Positions 44,001 to 51,829 are shown, counted from the first letter of the stretch. The stretch is DNA of 64,000 nucleotides from Salinirubrum litoreum (GCF_020567425.1 NZ_JAJCVJ010000001.1:1364001-1428000), one strand, 5' to 3'. Numbers and translations are program-made. The notes: generated by a model from the letters alone, not told the origin.

Positions 44001-44384
44001 CATGATCTGCTCCTGCGTCGGCGAACCGAGGCCGACCAGCAGGACGCCGGTGGCGATCAGTTGGTCGTAGAGGGTCCCGAACTGGCCGGTGGAGGTACCG
44101 AACGGGAAGTAGGTCCACGGGTCGAACGGCATCGTGGACGGCCAGTTCTGGACGGTGTACTGTACCTCGCGGAGGTGGTACCAGCCGTCGTTGCCCGACA
44201 GGTAGATCTCGCCGTCGCGCGTGAACGCGTCGTACGACTGGAGGCGGATCCACAGCATGGCGACCATCGTCGCCACCAGGACGGGGACGTGGTACCAGTC
44301 TTCGAGGCGGGAGACGACCGTCTCGATCGTCTCCTCGCTCGTCCGGGACGTAGTCTCGTCCCGGCTCTCGCTACGCGTACTCAT
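41073..44384 (-). CDS. aglB: Oligosaccharyltransferase AglB (archaeosortase A system associated)
   Basis: An 1103-residue STT3-type enzyme that transfers a lipid-linked glycan to Asn of secreted proteins such as the S-layer glycoprotein. N-terminal ~13 membrane helices, with the first luminal loop motif YLSGNDGWYHLREVQYT holding the D-x-x-Y/H metal site. The catalytic WWDYG sits in GSYGVQSWWDYGHWITVRGE near residue 670, and a DxxK/M-like region follows. The Ser/Thr-rich C-terminus continues for ~400 residues. Its TATA box (gcttattcg, 44408-44416) is 24-32 bp ahead of the ATG. DUF368 lies downstream and a GT2 gene upstream. Confidence 0.95.
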   Translation of the reverse strand: MSTRSESRDETTSRTSEETIETVVSRLEDWYHVPVLVATMVAMLWIRLQSYDAFTRDGEIYLSGNDGWYHLREVQYTVQNWPSTMPFDPWTYFPFGTSTGQFGTLYDQLIATGVLLVGLGSPTQEQIMQAMLVATPVFGALTVIPVYLIGKRLGGRVAGLFGAVLLALLPGSFLQRTLVASADHNGAEPFFQAFAVVGLLAAFVVAEREKPVWELVVDRDFAALRTPAIWSAVGGFGVAMYLWMWPPGVLLVGLAGLFFTLKFATDVYHGSSPEPVAFAGAVSMTVTGLLLFVPIQSFGFSPTRFSLLQPLLAFGVAAGCVFLAWLAREWESRDLDSSLYPVAVFGLLLVGVGLLSVVLPSVYKLIVNNLVRTVGFSTGAQTRTIVEASPFLSDINLQRYNGSAQAALIANYGLTFFTAAGAVIWLLAKPLVKGGETRKVGYVIGSLLLVAAMFFFQNTFQSVGSAVGLNSQLLGLGVVTALIVGAALLTEYRTEHLFVVVWAAFITSAAFTQIRFNYYLAVVVVVLNAYLLGELITILGVAPGAWISEVTKKSPVEAVQSVPWYKVMTVVAVVTVITVPVLIQPMTVGASPQGGGGVQTATAWEIGNNTAPQDITQWDDSLQWMNENTPEEGEFGGADNRMEYYGTYQEGDGDFAYPEGSYGVQSWWDYGHWITVRGERIPNANPFQQGATSAANFMLAPDERQAQQVLARQSTEGNQTRYVMIDWQMATTGNKFDAMTVFYDEQNTTAREFYQPVYVIGSSGGQQRVTGTYDLHNQRYYDSMVTRLYQFHGSAIDPQPLVIDYELRETSTGQQVPVVISGSNETGLRTFDSMEAARQYVEEDGTARVGGLGQYPGERVPALEHYRLVHTSENSAYNTAEYTRGLISTSRATGVSPTLLNQNQPAWVKTFERVPGATVEGSGAPANTTVTARVQMENPAANSTFTYSQQARTNEDGEFTMTVPYSTTGYDEYGPENGYTDVNVRATGSYNVSTGLTQNESGAVVQYGAQFDVSEGQVNGAEDGPVTVELDSATLRPAPSDGSSGTETGSENGTNSTALTTPDSLSLADDAAVSAGDSTTDTTFDLGGSPGAVGSAETYAVEA

Positions 44385-44407
44385 TGGCGTACAAAATCGC
44401 CATCACG

Positions 44408-44489
44408 CGAATAAGCTTTGTGAATCTCACTGCGGTCGATTTCCGGTGTATGCCCCGAGAAGACCGTCGAATCCGACGAAATCGACCGC
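44408..44489 (-). promoter_or_regulatory. aglB promoter with 12-bp perfect inverted repeat
   Basis: Behind the aglB TATA box (44408-44416) a perfect inverted repeat GCGGTCGATTTC (44432-44443) and GAAATCGACCGC (44478-44489) spans 34 bp of interior. It could be an operator upstream of the TATA box or a terminator hairpin for the glycosyltransferase gene that ends at 44533. Confidence 0.55.
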
Positions 44490-44532
44490 TCTGGGCCCGA
44501 ACCCACGCGGGGTCACGCCGCCGACCGAGACG

Positions 44533-45429
44533 TCAGTCACACAACAGCTCTCGGCCACGGGCCGACAGCGCCTCGCGGTCCACCCGCACCCCGTACTCGC
44601 GCTCGATGGCCGACAGGGGCTTTCTCCGTTCGTGGATCAGGCGTTCGAGGGTACCGCGCCGGCGCAGTCCGGGCGGCGTCTCGAACGACTCGCGGTCTCG
44701 GGCGCGCCAGAAGGCGAGGGGGTAGGTGACCAGGTCGTAGACCGACTTGGCGGCGCGACCGAGGGGACCGCGTTCGGCTTCGAGGATGTAGTATCGCGGG
44801 TGGGAGAGACTGTACCGGAGACACGACAGGAAGTCGATGCCGACCTGCGCGTCGGCGATCTTGTCGGAGAAGTCCCGGCGCAGGTGGTCGCTCAGCGTCT
44901 TCTCGTAGCCGATCTGCTCGCGGACCTGTGTGTGGTCCAGCCAGACGATCTTCTCGGCGGCGAGCAGTCGTCGCCACAGGTCGCGGTCCTCGGCACTGCG
45001 GAGGTTCCGGTAGGGGTAGTCGAGGTACAGCGACCGGGGAGCCATGTTGATCCCGGTGCCGGAGAGCAGGAACTCGCGGTCGATGCCCGCTTCGAGGTCG
45101 TGGTAGATCGAGACGAAGTCCTCGACGACCGGTTCGTAGGTGTCGTCGACGTCCAGTTGCGTCAGCACGTACTCACCCTCGCAGGCCTCGATGGAGCGCT
45201 GGCGGTCGGCACCGAGTCGCCGGTCCGGGTCGGGATCGAGAGCGATCACGCGCACGCGGTCGTCCGCGGCTTCGAGGTCGCGGAGGACGTCGAGGGTGCC
45301 GTCCGAGGAGCCACCGTCGACGACGACCACCTCGAAGTCGTCACCGATCTGGTCGAGCATACTCCGGAGGGAGCGCTCGACGGTCTCGGCCATGTCGAAA
45401 CTGCAGACGGCGATGCTGTACCGGACCAT
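44533..45429 (-). CDS. Glycosyltransferase family 2
   Basis: A 298-residue GT-A enzyme. MVRYSIAVCSFDMAETVERS, then VVVVDGGSSDGTLDVLRDLE (nucleotide-sugar site), and a DVDD-type metal motif (VLTQLDVDDTYEPVVEDFVS) in place of the usual DxD. The C-terminal half (TQVREQIGYEKTLSDHLRRD) has no membrane helices, only a short amphipathic stretch near LVTYPLAFW. The sugar and acceptor are unknown. Adjacency to aglB suggests assembly of the lipid-linked glycan. A TATA-like gacttaacc (~45450) precedes it. Confidence 0.88.
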   Translation of the reverse strand: MVRYSIAVCSFDMAETVERSLRSMLDQIGDDFEVVVVDGGSSDGTLDVLRDLEAADDRVRVIALDPDPDRRLGADRQRSIEACEGEYVLTQLDVDDTYEPVVEDFVSIYHDLEAGIDREFLLSGTGINMAPRSLYLDYPYRNLRSAEDRDLWRRLLAAEKIVWLDHTQVREQIGYEKTLSDHLRRDFSDKIADAQVGIDFLSCLRYSLSHPRYYILEAERGPLGRAAKSVYDLVTYPLAFWRARDRESFETPPGLRRRGTLERLIHERRKPLSAIEREYGVRVDREALSARGRELLCD

Positions 45430-45621
45430 CGCCCGAGTCGACTCCCGGGCGGGGGTTAAGTCGTGTGGCTTCGGTCGGGCGGTCCGTCCGGTCGAGAGAC
45501 CGACGACTCACCGAACAGGACAGTCGCAGACGAACGCACGAAGACTCGAACCGCGAACAGTGACTCCGTGAACACGCAAACCGCGAAGCCGAAGACCGCG
45601 AAAACAACCGCCGGAGACAGC

Positions 45622-47400
45622 TTACTCGTCCGACTCGCTCGACTCGTCCGCATCGGACTCGCCACCGTCCGGAACGAGGTCCTCGTTCTCCTCGCCGCCG
45701 TCCGTGACGGCGGTCTCCAGTCGGCGGTCGAACCACTGCCACTCGGCGGTGTGGAGGTCGTGTTCCTTCAGGTTCCACGGGTCGCCGTCCTGCACCTTCG
45801 GCCCGTCGTACCACGAGATGATGAAGTTGTACAGCCAGAAGATCCCGCCGATCATCAGCAGGAACGCGCCGGCCGTGGCGATCTGGTGGAGCGTGGCGAA
45901 CTGCGGCAGGTACGTCGCGTACCGGCGCGGCATGCCGCCGTAGCCCAGCAGGATCATGGCGAAGAACGTGATGTTCGTGCCGATCATCCACGTCCAGAAG
46001 TGGAACTTCGCCAGCGTCGACTGGTACATCCGCCCGGTGAAGATCGGGTACCAGTAGTAGAGGCCGGCCATCGCCGCGAAGCCGATGGCGCCCATCACGA
46101 TGTAGTGGAAGTGCCCGACGACGTAGTAGGTGTCGTGGAGCACGAGGTCGACCGGGATGGACGCGAGGAAGACGCCCGTCACCCCGCCGATGATGAAGTT
46201 CGAGACGAAGCCGATGCAGAACAGCATCGGGGTCGTCAGGCGGAGTTTGCCGTTCCACATCGTCGTGATCCAGTTGAACGTCTTCACGGCCGAGGGGATG
46301 GCGATGGCGAGCGAGACCGCCATGAACGACGCCCGCAGGCGCGGGTCGATGCCCGTCGAGAACATGTGGTGTGCCCACACGCCGAACGACAGGACGCCGA
46401 TGGCGAGCGTGGAGTAGACGACGAACTTGAAGCCGAACAGCCGCCGGCCGGAGAAGCGCGGCAGGACGTAGCTCACGATGCCCATCGGCGGGAGCACGAG
46501 GATGTACACCTCGGGGTGGCCGAAGAACCAGAACAGGTGCTGCCAGAGGATGGGGTCACCGCCGCCGACCGTGAAGAAGGTCGTGGCGAAGTTCCGGTCG
46601 AGCAGGAGCATCAGGATCGCACTGCCCAGCAGCGGGAACGCGAACAGGATGAGGCCGGACTGGGTGAGGATGGTCCACGAGAAGATGTCGAGGTTCGCCC
46701 AGGTGACCGACTCGTCGCGCTCGGTGAAGATGGTCGCGATGAAGTTGATCGCCCCCATCGTCGCCGAGACCCCCGAGAGGTGGAGGCCGAGCAGCATCAG
46801 GTCGACGCCGGGGTCGGTCTGCGTGATGGACAGCGGCGTGTACATCGTCCACGCGGTCTGAGCCGGGTTGAACAGGCCCAGCGGCGCGGCGAAGAAGCCC
46901 GCCCAGATCAGCAGCGCGGCCGGCGGGAGCAGCCAGAACGCGATGGCGTTGATCCGGGGGAACGCCATGTCGTCCGCGCCGATGATCAGCGGGACGAAGT
47001 AGTTCGCGAACGCCGCGATGATGGGCGTCCCGAACAGGAACAGCATCGTGATCCCGTGACTCGTCAACAGCGAGTTGTAGAACGCCGGGCCGACGACCGC
47101 CGTGTCGGGCACCGCGAGTTCCGCCCGCATCAACATCACCATCGCGCCGCCGACGAGGAACGCGATGATCGCGTACGCGCCGTAGAGGAACCCGATGTCC
47201 TTGTGGTCCACTGTCGTCAGCCAGCGCACGATTCCTGCCGGCTTCTCCTGAGAGACGTAGCCGGACTCGCCGGCGGTCGCACCGCCGCCCGCGAGCGGGG
47301 TGTAGCTCCGCCAGTTTTCGACCCGCGTGAGCCACGCGGCGACGGCGAGGAGGAAGACCCCCATCAGCACCGTCAGTGCCAACTGTCCGTTGATCTGCAT
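45622..47400 (-). CDS. Cytochrome c oxidase subunit I (heme-copper oxidase, A1 type)
   Basis: A 592-residue twelve-helix terminal oxidase subunit. Heme and copper ligands: LTSHGITMLFLFG (His of low-spin heme), WFFGHPEVYILVLPPMG (CuB His-Tyr with the A1-type XGHPEVY), VWAHHMFSTG (CuB His pair) and DTYYVVGHFHYIVMGAIGF (heme a and a3 His). The acidic C-terminus (VPDGGESDADESSESDE) is typical for halophiles. It reduces O2 to water with proton pumping. A T-rich promoter (cctttctttacc, 47422-47433) precedes it. DUF6684 and DUF7541-like genes follow the same strand upstream. Confidence 0.96.
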   Translation of the reverse strand: MQINGQLALTVLMGVFLLAVAAWLTRVENWRSYTPLAGGGATAGESGYVSQEKPAGIVRWLTTVDHKDIGFLYGAYAIIAFLVGGAMVMLMRAELAVPDTAVVGPAFYNSLLTSHGITMLFLFGTPIIAAFANYFVPLIIGADDMAFPRINAIAFWLLPPAALLIWAGFFAAPLGLFNPAQTAWTMYTPLSITQTDPGVDLMLLGLHLSGVSATMGAINFIATIFTERDESVTWANLDIFSWTILTQSGLILFAFPLLGSAILMLLLDRNFATTFFTVGGGDPILWQHLFWFFGHPEVYILVLPPMGIVSYVLPRFSGRRLFGFKFVVYSTLAIGVLSFGVWAHHMFSTGIDPRLRASFMAVSLAIAIPSAVKTFNWITTMWNGKLRLTTPMLFCIGFVSNFIIGGVTGVFLASIPVDLVLHDTYYVVGHFHYIVMGAIGFAAMAGLYYWYPIFTGRMYQSTLAKFHFWTWMIGTNITFFAMILLGYGGMPRRYATYLPQFATLHQIATAGAFLLMIGGIFWLYNFIISWYDGPKVQDGDPWNLKEHDLHTAEWQWFDRRLETAVTDGGEENEDLVPDGGESDADESSESDE

Positions 47401-47610
47401 GGGAGTTGCTCAGGAGTCGAGGGTAAAGAAAGGTTCGGGTGTGAGTCGCCCCGACTTCACGGGACGAAGCGGTCTCGTCCCCGTGATAGCACGGGGCTGT
47501 CACCGACCGAGCAGACCGGTGTCACAGAACGGGGAGTTCGCGCAGACCGTCAGGACGGATCGAGGAGAACGGTTCGGGGCGACCGGGGGGTGCCCCCACC
47601 CGGACGGGAC

Positions 47611-48081
47611 TCACTTCTCGTCGTCGGTCTCGGCGTCCGCGTCGTCTGCTGCCGCCTCGGTGTTCTCCGCGTCGACTTCGTCGTCTTCGGGTTGGGTCGC
47701 TGCGTCCTCGCCTTCGAGTTCCGGCGTCTCCTCGGCCGACTCGACTTCACTCGACTGGGCTGCCTCGCCCGACTCGAGTGCTTCCGCTTCCGCCTCGCGT
47801 TCGTGGAGGGGCTTCGCGCCCTCGACGTTCGCCTGTCCCGGCAGGAAGACGGTCCCGGACTTCTCGGCACCGGCGATCGCCTTCCCGGAGAGGTACGTCA
47901 GCACCGCGAGCGCGACGAACGGCGCGATCAGCAGTGCGTACTGGAGACCGCTCCCCAGCGCGTCGAAACCCCACGGGTTGATGACCGCGAACACGACGAC
48001 GAAAAACAGGATGATGAACAGCGGGATGATGTTCACCGTCAGGTCGAGGAGCGTGTCCTTGTCGAAGATCCTGTTTGCCAT
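47611..48081 (-). CDS. DUF6684 family oxidase-cluster membrane protein
   Basis: A 156-residue protein. MANRIFDKDTLLDLTVNIIP begins two hydrophobic segments (about residues 14-38 and 48-66), then a GKAIAGAEKSGTVFLPGQAN segment and a long acidic tail. This opening is what I know as DUF6684, found with haloarchaeal cytochrome oxidase genes. It may be a small oxidase subunit or assembly factor (inference from context). TATA caaatagg (48104-48112) supports a leaderless start. Confidence 0.78.
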   Translation of the reverse strand: MANRIFDKDTLLDLTVNIIPLFIILFFVVVFAVINPWGFDALGSGLQYALLIAPFVALAVLTYLSGKAIAGAEKSGTVFLPGQANVEGAKPLHEREAEAEALESGEAAQSSEVESAEETPELEGEDAATQPEDDEVDAENTEAAADDADAETDDEK

Positions 48082-48180
48082 GCTCGCAGGTTACGGACGA
48101 CTCACAAATAGGTTGTTGGTTCAGATCGCGCCGACCTCGCCTCGGCTCCGACGCGTCGGGTCGCATTCGGCTCCGAGGTG

Positions 48181-48558
48181 TCAGACCGTACTCGGTTCCT
48201 GTACCACCAGCGATCCGACGAGGCTGCCGGCGAGCAGGAGGCCGCCGGAGACGACGACCGCCAGTCCACGCTGACCGAGTGCCGCCCCGCCGTCGGTCGA
48301 CGAGAGGTACACCAGGACGCCCGCGAACGCGAAGAGCGCGACGGCAGAGCCTGCGGCCGCCCGCCACGGACTCTTGGCGTAGCCGGCCTCCGCGACCATA
48401 CCGGCGATGCTCCCACAGAACAACAGGAGACCGCCGACCGCGATCGGCAGTACGTCGAAGAGAAGTCCGATCTCGGAGATCGGGATGCCGAGTGCGACGA
48501 ACACCGGCCACGGACTGGCCATGCGATACTGGTCGGACACCCCCGGATTCTCGTCCAT
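48181..48558 (-). CDS. DUF7541-like cox-cluster membrane protein
   Basis: A 125-residue protein starting MDENPGVSDQYRMASPWPVF, with four hydrophobic segments. The wording MDENPGVSDQYR...SPWPVFVALG is the pattern of the so-called cox cluster protein of haloarchaea (recently DUF7541). A longer start is possible, but the Met before DENPG is where homologues begin. Function unknown; position between DUF6684 and VNG_1110C suggests involvement with the oxidase. Confidence 0.75.
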   Translation of the reverse strand: MDENPGVSDQYRMASPWPVFVALGIPISEIGLLFDVLPIAVGGLLLFCGSIAGMVAEAGYAKSPWRAAAGSAVALFAFAGVLVYLSSTDGGAALGQRGLAVVVSGGLLLAGSLVGSLVVQEPSTV

Positions 48559-48653
48559 ACCTCCGGTAACGGTCCCACGGTAAGAAGCGTGTCGGAACAC
48601 ACGGAGAAGCGTGCCGGAACACACGGCGACCCGGATCGACCACCCCTGCGGCG

Positions 48654-48854
48654 TCAGGGTACCGAGATGCCGTGCCGAGTGAGGTAGTTACTCACGGCTT
48701 TGATCTCCACGGGACTGCCGATGATCCGACAGTGGTCGCCCGTCGCAAACACGGTGACGGTGAACTCCGATTCGAGATCCCCCCGCACGTCGTCCAGCGC
48801 GTCACAGGGAAGCACGATCTCCGTGCTGTCTCTGAGGCGGGACGGATCTGGCAT
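48654..48854 (-). CDS. VNG_1110C family protein
   Basis: A 66-residue soluble protein: MPDPSRLRDSTEIVLPCDAL, then GDHCRIIGSPVEIKAVSNYL. The wording IIGSPVEIKAV is strongly conserved in the haloarchaeal VNG_1110C family as I recall it. The CRIIGSP segment looks like a KH-type or small beta-alpha fold, but no function is known. A TATA-like gactaaacc (48883-48891) lies about 30 bp upstream. Its true start is the short one; a longer extension upstream overlaps the DRG gene region. Confidence 0.75.
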   Translation of the reverse strand: MPDPSRLRDSTEIVLPCDALDDVRGDLESEFTVTVFATGDHCRIIGSPVEIKAVSNYLTRHGISVP

Positions 48855-49008
48855 ACCCGTTTCGTGCGTCTGTGTCCCGTGGTTTAGTCGTGTCGGATCG
48901 CTGGCGACCCCACGGGGTCGAGACGAGCCACAGCGCCGCGATTCGGGCGACCGGGGCGACGCGACCGAAGGAAAGCCTTTTTCGACGCAGCCGGCGGACT
49001 GGAAGGTG

Positions 49009-50118
49009 ATGGGACTGGAGGAGGAGATCGACGAGCTCGAAGAAGAGATCTCCAACACGCCGTACAACAAGTCGACCGAGCAGCACATCGGTCGGCTGAA
49101 AGCCAAGCTCGCCGAGAAGAAGGAGAAGCTGCAGAACCGCTCCTCCTCCGGCGGCGGCCACGGCTACGCGGTCGAGAAGTCCGGCGACGCGACGGTCGCG
49201 CTGGTCGGCTTCCCGAGCGTCGGCAAGTCGTCGCTCATCAACGCGATGACGAACGCCGACAGCGACGTCGGCGAGTACGAGTTCACGACGCTGAACGTCA
49301 ACCCGGGGATGCTGCAGTACAACGGCGCGAACATCCAGATGCTCGACGTGCCGGGCCTGATCGAGGGCGCGGCCGACGGACGCGGCGGCGGGCGGGAGGT
49401 CCTGTCGGTCGTCCGCACGGCCGACCTCATCGTCTTCGTCCTCTCGGTGTTCGAGATCGACCAGTACGAGCGCCTGCGCGAGGAACTGTACAACAACAAG
49501 GTGCGTCTCGACACCACCCCGCCAAACCTCACCATCTCGAAGAAGGGGAAGGGCGGTATCCGGGTGACGACCAGCGACGACGTGTCGCTGGACGACGCGA
49601 CGGTCGCGGACGTGCTCCGACAGTACGGCTACGTCAACGCCGACGTGACGGTCCGGGGCGATCTGAGCATCGACGAACTGGTCGACGGCGTGATGGACAA
49701 CCGGGTGTACCTCCCGTCGCTCGTCACCGTCAACAAGGCCGACCTGATCGACGAGGAGTACCTCGAGACGGTCCACGCGAACCTGCGCGACCACGACATC
49801 GACCCCGAGGACGCCGTCTTCATCAGCGCGAAAGAGGAGAAGGGCCTCGACGCGCTGGCCGAGGAGATCTGGGAGGCGCTCGGGCTGATCCGGATCTACA
49901 TGGACAAACCCGGTCGCGGCCCGGACTACGAGGAGCCACTGATCCTCCGGTCGGGCCAGACGGTGGGTGACGCCTGCCGGAAACTCGGCGGGGAGTTAGA
50001 GGATCGGTTCAAGTTCGCTCGCGTGTCGGGACCGAGCGCGAAACACGACGAACAGCAGGTCGGCAAGGACCACGAACTCGCCGACGAGGACGTGCTCCGC
50101 ATCGTCGCCCGGAAGTAG
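49009..50118 (+). CDS. DRG-type (Obg-like) GTP-binding protein
   Basis: A 369-residue GTPase. N-terminal helical part with coiled coil (MGLEEEIDELEEEISNTPYN, RLKAKLAEKKEKLQNRSSSG), then G1 GFPSVGKSSLINAMT, G3 DVPGLIEGAADGRGGGREVL, G4 VNKADLIDEE and a TGS domain at the end (DKPGRGPDYEEPLILRSGQT and beyond). DRG proteins associate with translating ribosomes in eukaryotes and archaea; the archaeal function is not settled. TATA-like gcctttttc is about 28 bp upstream. Confidence 0.94.
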   Translation: MGLEEEIDELEEEISNTPYNKSTEQHIGRLKAKLAEKKEKLQNRSSSGGGHGYAVEKSGDATVALVGFPSVGKSSLINAMTNADSDVGEYEFTTLNVNPGMLQYNGANIQMLDVPGLIEGAADGRGGGREVLSVVRTADLIVFVLSVFEIDQYERLREELYNNKVRLDTTPPNLTISKKGKGGIRVTTSDDVSLDDATVADVLRQYGYVNADVTVRGDLSIDELVDGVMDNRVYLPSLVTVNKADLIDEEYLETVHANLRDHDIDPEDAVFISAKEEKGLDALAEEIWEALGLIRIYMDKPGRGPDYEEPLILRSGQTVGDACRKLGGELEDRFKFARVSGPSAKHDEQQVGKDHELADEDVLRIVARK

Positions 50119-50194
50119 GTCGCTCGCGCGTTCGTCTCTGCGACCGAATCCCCGAACCGGCACCACTCTTGTCGCTGGACACCTATCGACTCGT

Positions 50195-50695
50195 ATGGAG
50201 GAGTCGCCGCCCGAGTCGTCGGTCTCGACAGAGACGGCGCGAGTGCGTGGGCAGTTGCGCCGAGTGCGCGTGGTCGCGGTCCTGCTCGCGGTCGGTGCGG
50301 TCGTCCCGTGGTCGGTACAGGTGTTCACCGCGCGCGACGCGACGTGGCTGTTCGCGTGGGGGTTGGTGAACACGAACCCACTGCAGGTGACGACGCTCGT
50401 CGACTTTCTGTTCGTCTACACGCAGGGCCTGCCGGCGTTCATCCTCGCGTGGCCCGCCAGTGTCGTCTGTTACCTGCTCGTACTCGGGAGTGCCCTGCTC
50501 GGCTTGTGGATCGACTGGGAGGACCCGCGCGTCACCGCCGGTCTGCTCGTGTTGGCGGGCATCGCACAGCTCTCGGTCGCGCAGGGCTTCTCGTACCAGC
50601 CGAACCGGACCGCGTACCCCCTCGGGACCGCCGTGTTGTGGGCGGTCGCGTGGTGGGGCTACTGGCCACGGGTGAAGAATCGGATCGGCTGGTAA
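50195..50695 (+). CDS. TIGR04206 family membrane protein
   Basis: A 166-residue membrane protein. Hydrophobic segments at about residues 24-42, 49-65, 84-104, 110-128 and 137-155. The motif VPWSVQVFTARDATWLFAWG, then VNTNPLQVTTLVDFLFVYTQ and GLPAFILAWPASVVCYLL, match the haloarchaeal TIGR04206 model as I know it. Function unknown. Stop at the boundary where the GC content falls sharply. Confidence 0.75.
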   Translation: MEESPPESSVSTETARVRGQLRRVRVVAVLLAVGAVVPWSVQVFTARDATWLFAWGLVNTNPLQVTTLVDFLFVYTQGLPAFILAWPASVVCYLLVLGSALLGLWIDWEDPRVTAGLLVLAGIAQLSVAQGFSYQPNRTAYPLGTAVLWAVAWWGYWPRVKNRIGW

Positions 50696-50708
50696 AGACA
50701 AAAAAGAG
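50696..50708 (-). terminator. T-rich terminator of the membrane gene at 50723
   Basis: Read leftward the sequence is CTCTTTTTTGTCTTTA, right after the stop of the minus-strand gene, a typical archaeal oligo-T terminator. It overlaps the stop of TIGR04206. Confidence 0.55.
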
Positions 50709-50722
50709 GCGTCATATTCAGG

Positions 50723-51034
50723 TTAGACTGGTGCAGTGATCCAAGCGAGTAAAAACGACGTCAAGAAGTAGAGGAAGAACGCGCCTAGCACACCTACGCG
50801 AGTGTTGACTCTGTTGAGCGAGACAAATCCGAGTGTGGCTACAACAAATTCCATAACGATTTCGAAAGGGTTCGTTGGAGCCAGAGTGTTCATAACCGCG
50901 TAAATAAATCTGCCTAAATTATCTACTGTTTGGGTGGTGTTGTCCGTGTTCGTCAGGGAGAACAGCATTAACAACCCGATTATCATCACAAGCAAAAGAG
51001 CGGCTTCCATTGCCTGATTCAGAGTGCTCGGCAT
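50723..51034 (-). CDS. AT-rich membrane protein of unknown family
   Basis: About 103 residues from MPSTLNQAMEAALLLVMIIG; a TTG start at 51052 would add six. Three hydrophobic segments (about residues 8-28, 38-55 and 78-100). The sequence is neutral rather than acidic and uses AT-rich codons. I recognise no family. It is divergent from the gene at 51092 with a short shared promoter region (aaacttatcag and attgattta). Confidence 0.6.
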   Translation of the reverse strand: MPSTLNQAMEAALLLVMIIGLLMLFSLTNTDNTTQTVDNLGRFIYAVMNTLAPTNPFEIVMEFVVATLGFVSLNRVNTRVGVLGAFFLYFLTSFLLAWITAPV

Positions 51035-51091
51035 TATCTGAGGGTAAATCAATGAAACTTATCAGTCTTGTCTGCACAATCTTTCTTATCC

Positions 51092-51613
51092 GTGAACGAT
51101 GTTGACCGACAAATTCTATCATTCATGCGTGATGTTGAGATTCCAGAACAGGGAGCGTTCTACATCGAGCTAATAAACGATAACATTGAGAAGGAAATTC
51201 GCCAGTCTCACTTGGAACGATTGGAGGGTATCGGAATGATTCAAGCTACAGGAGGAACAATCGGTGATTCCAAGTCCTATTACTTGACTGCAGAAGGTCT
51301 GCAGGCGATTACGACAGAGGATTTGAATCACACTTTGTCAACTACGAACAACAAGCTTGGAAACACGGTGAATGAGTTAGAGGACTTGCAGAAGTCACAG
51401 ACTAGAAGCTCAGCTGTCCAGACAATTTTCTCATTTACTATCATCGCGTTCACCACGTTTCAAATAATCAGTACTCAACTCAGAAACCCTATTCAGGATG
51501 CAACGTTGAGTACGCTTAGTATAGCAATCATTGGGTTATTACTAATGACGGTAGCTCTCGTGTTCGGTAGAAAGTCAATTGTGGATTCTGTGCAACAGAT
51601 CATCAGACAATAG
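51092..51613 (+). CDS. Winged-helix protein with C-terminal membrane helices (AT-rich)
   Basis: About 173 residues from a GTG start (VNDVDRQILSFMRDVEIPEQ); a TTG at 51068 would add eight. The N-terminal ~75 residues are a winged-helix (DNIEKEIRQSHLERLEGIGM, then SKSYYLTAEGLQAIT), a short coiled-coil follows, then two membrane helices (about residues 112-128 and 140-160) and a short tail. It is a membrane-tethered DNA-binding-like protein, unusual and foreign by composition. TATA-like aaacttatc is ~30 bp upstream of 51092. Confidence 0.65.
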   Translation: MNDVDRQILSFMRDVEIPEQGAFYIELINDNIEKEIRQSHLERLEGIGMIQATGGTIGDSKSYYLTAEGLQAITTEDLNHTLSTTNNKLGNTVNELEDLQKSQTRSSAVQTIFSFTIIAFTTFQIISTQLRNPIQDATLSTLSIAIIGLLLMTVALVFGRKSIVDSVQQIIRQ

Positions 51614-51669
51614 ACGTGCTTTCTCGCTACGTATATTCAAGTACGGCCGATAGAATTCAAGCTACAAGG

Positions 51670-51706
51670 CGCTGTTCGTCCTCGCTGTCGCTCGGATAGA
51701 ACAGCG
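51670..51706. repeat. Hairpin with conserved loop next to tRNA-Arg fragment
   Basis: Perfect 8-bp stem CGCTGTTC (51670-51677)/GAACAGCG (51699-51706). The loop is nearly identical to loops in elements 1 and 2 (GTCC-TCGCTGTCGCTC-GGAT here). It ends exactly where a duplicated tRNA-Arg end begins. Confidence 0.65.
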
Positions 51707-51726
51707 GGCGTGGCGGGATCCGAACC
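51706..51726 (-). repeat. Partial copy of the tRNA-Arg 3' end
   Basis: Twenty of 21 bases match the T-arm and acceptor end of the intact tRNA-Arg at 51830. A weaker third copy (tggcagggtccgaacccgc, 51776-51794) lies between them. Such copies of tRNA ends are what archaeal integrases leave as attachment sites. A matching copy at the far (50.7 kb) side of the island was not found. Confidence 0.6.
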
Positions 51727-51829
51727 GGAGCGAGACAGTCCGGGCGTGCGACTCGCTTCGCTCCCTGCGCGCGACTGGCAGGGTCCGAACCCGCACTTCG
51801 TCCTCTGTGTCGCTACGCTCCGCAGAGAA

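Larger units (their letters stand above)
50696..51660. other. AT-rich island beside tRNA-Arg
   Basis: From about 50.70 to 51.66 kb the base composition falls to roughly 40-45% GC, with codons like TTT, ATT, AAT and AGA that are rare elsewhere in the window. It holds two divergent genes that look foreign (50723-51034, 51092-51613). It adjoins the 3' side of tRNA-Arg and partial copies of that tRNA end, so it may be the remains of an integrated element. Confidence 0.65.

Noticed and set aside
45463-48111. An 882-codon plus-strand frame opposite the oxidase gene
   Set aside because: It is antisense to the clearly conserved COX1, with an Arg/Asp/Gly-rich translation lacking any domain.
50696-51706. 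A complete integrated element with two attachment sites
   Set aside because: A second full copy of the tRNA end was not found at the far edge and there is no integrase gene; only a remnant is supported.
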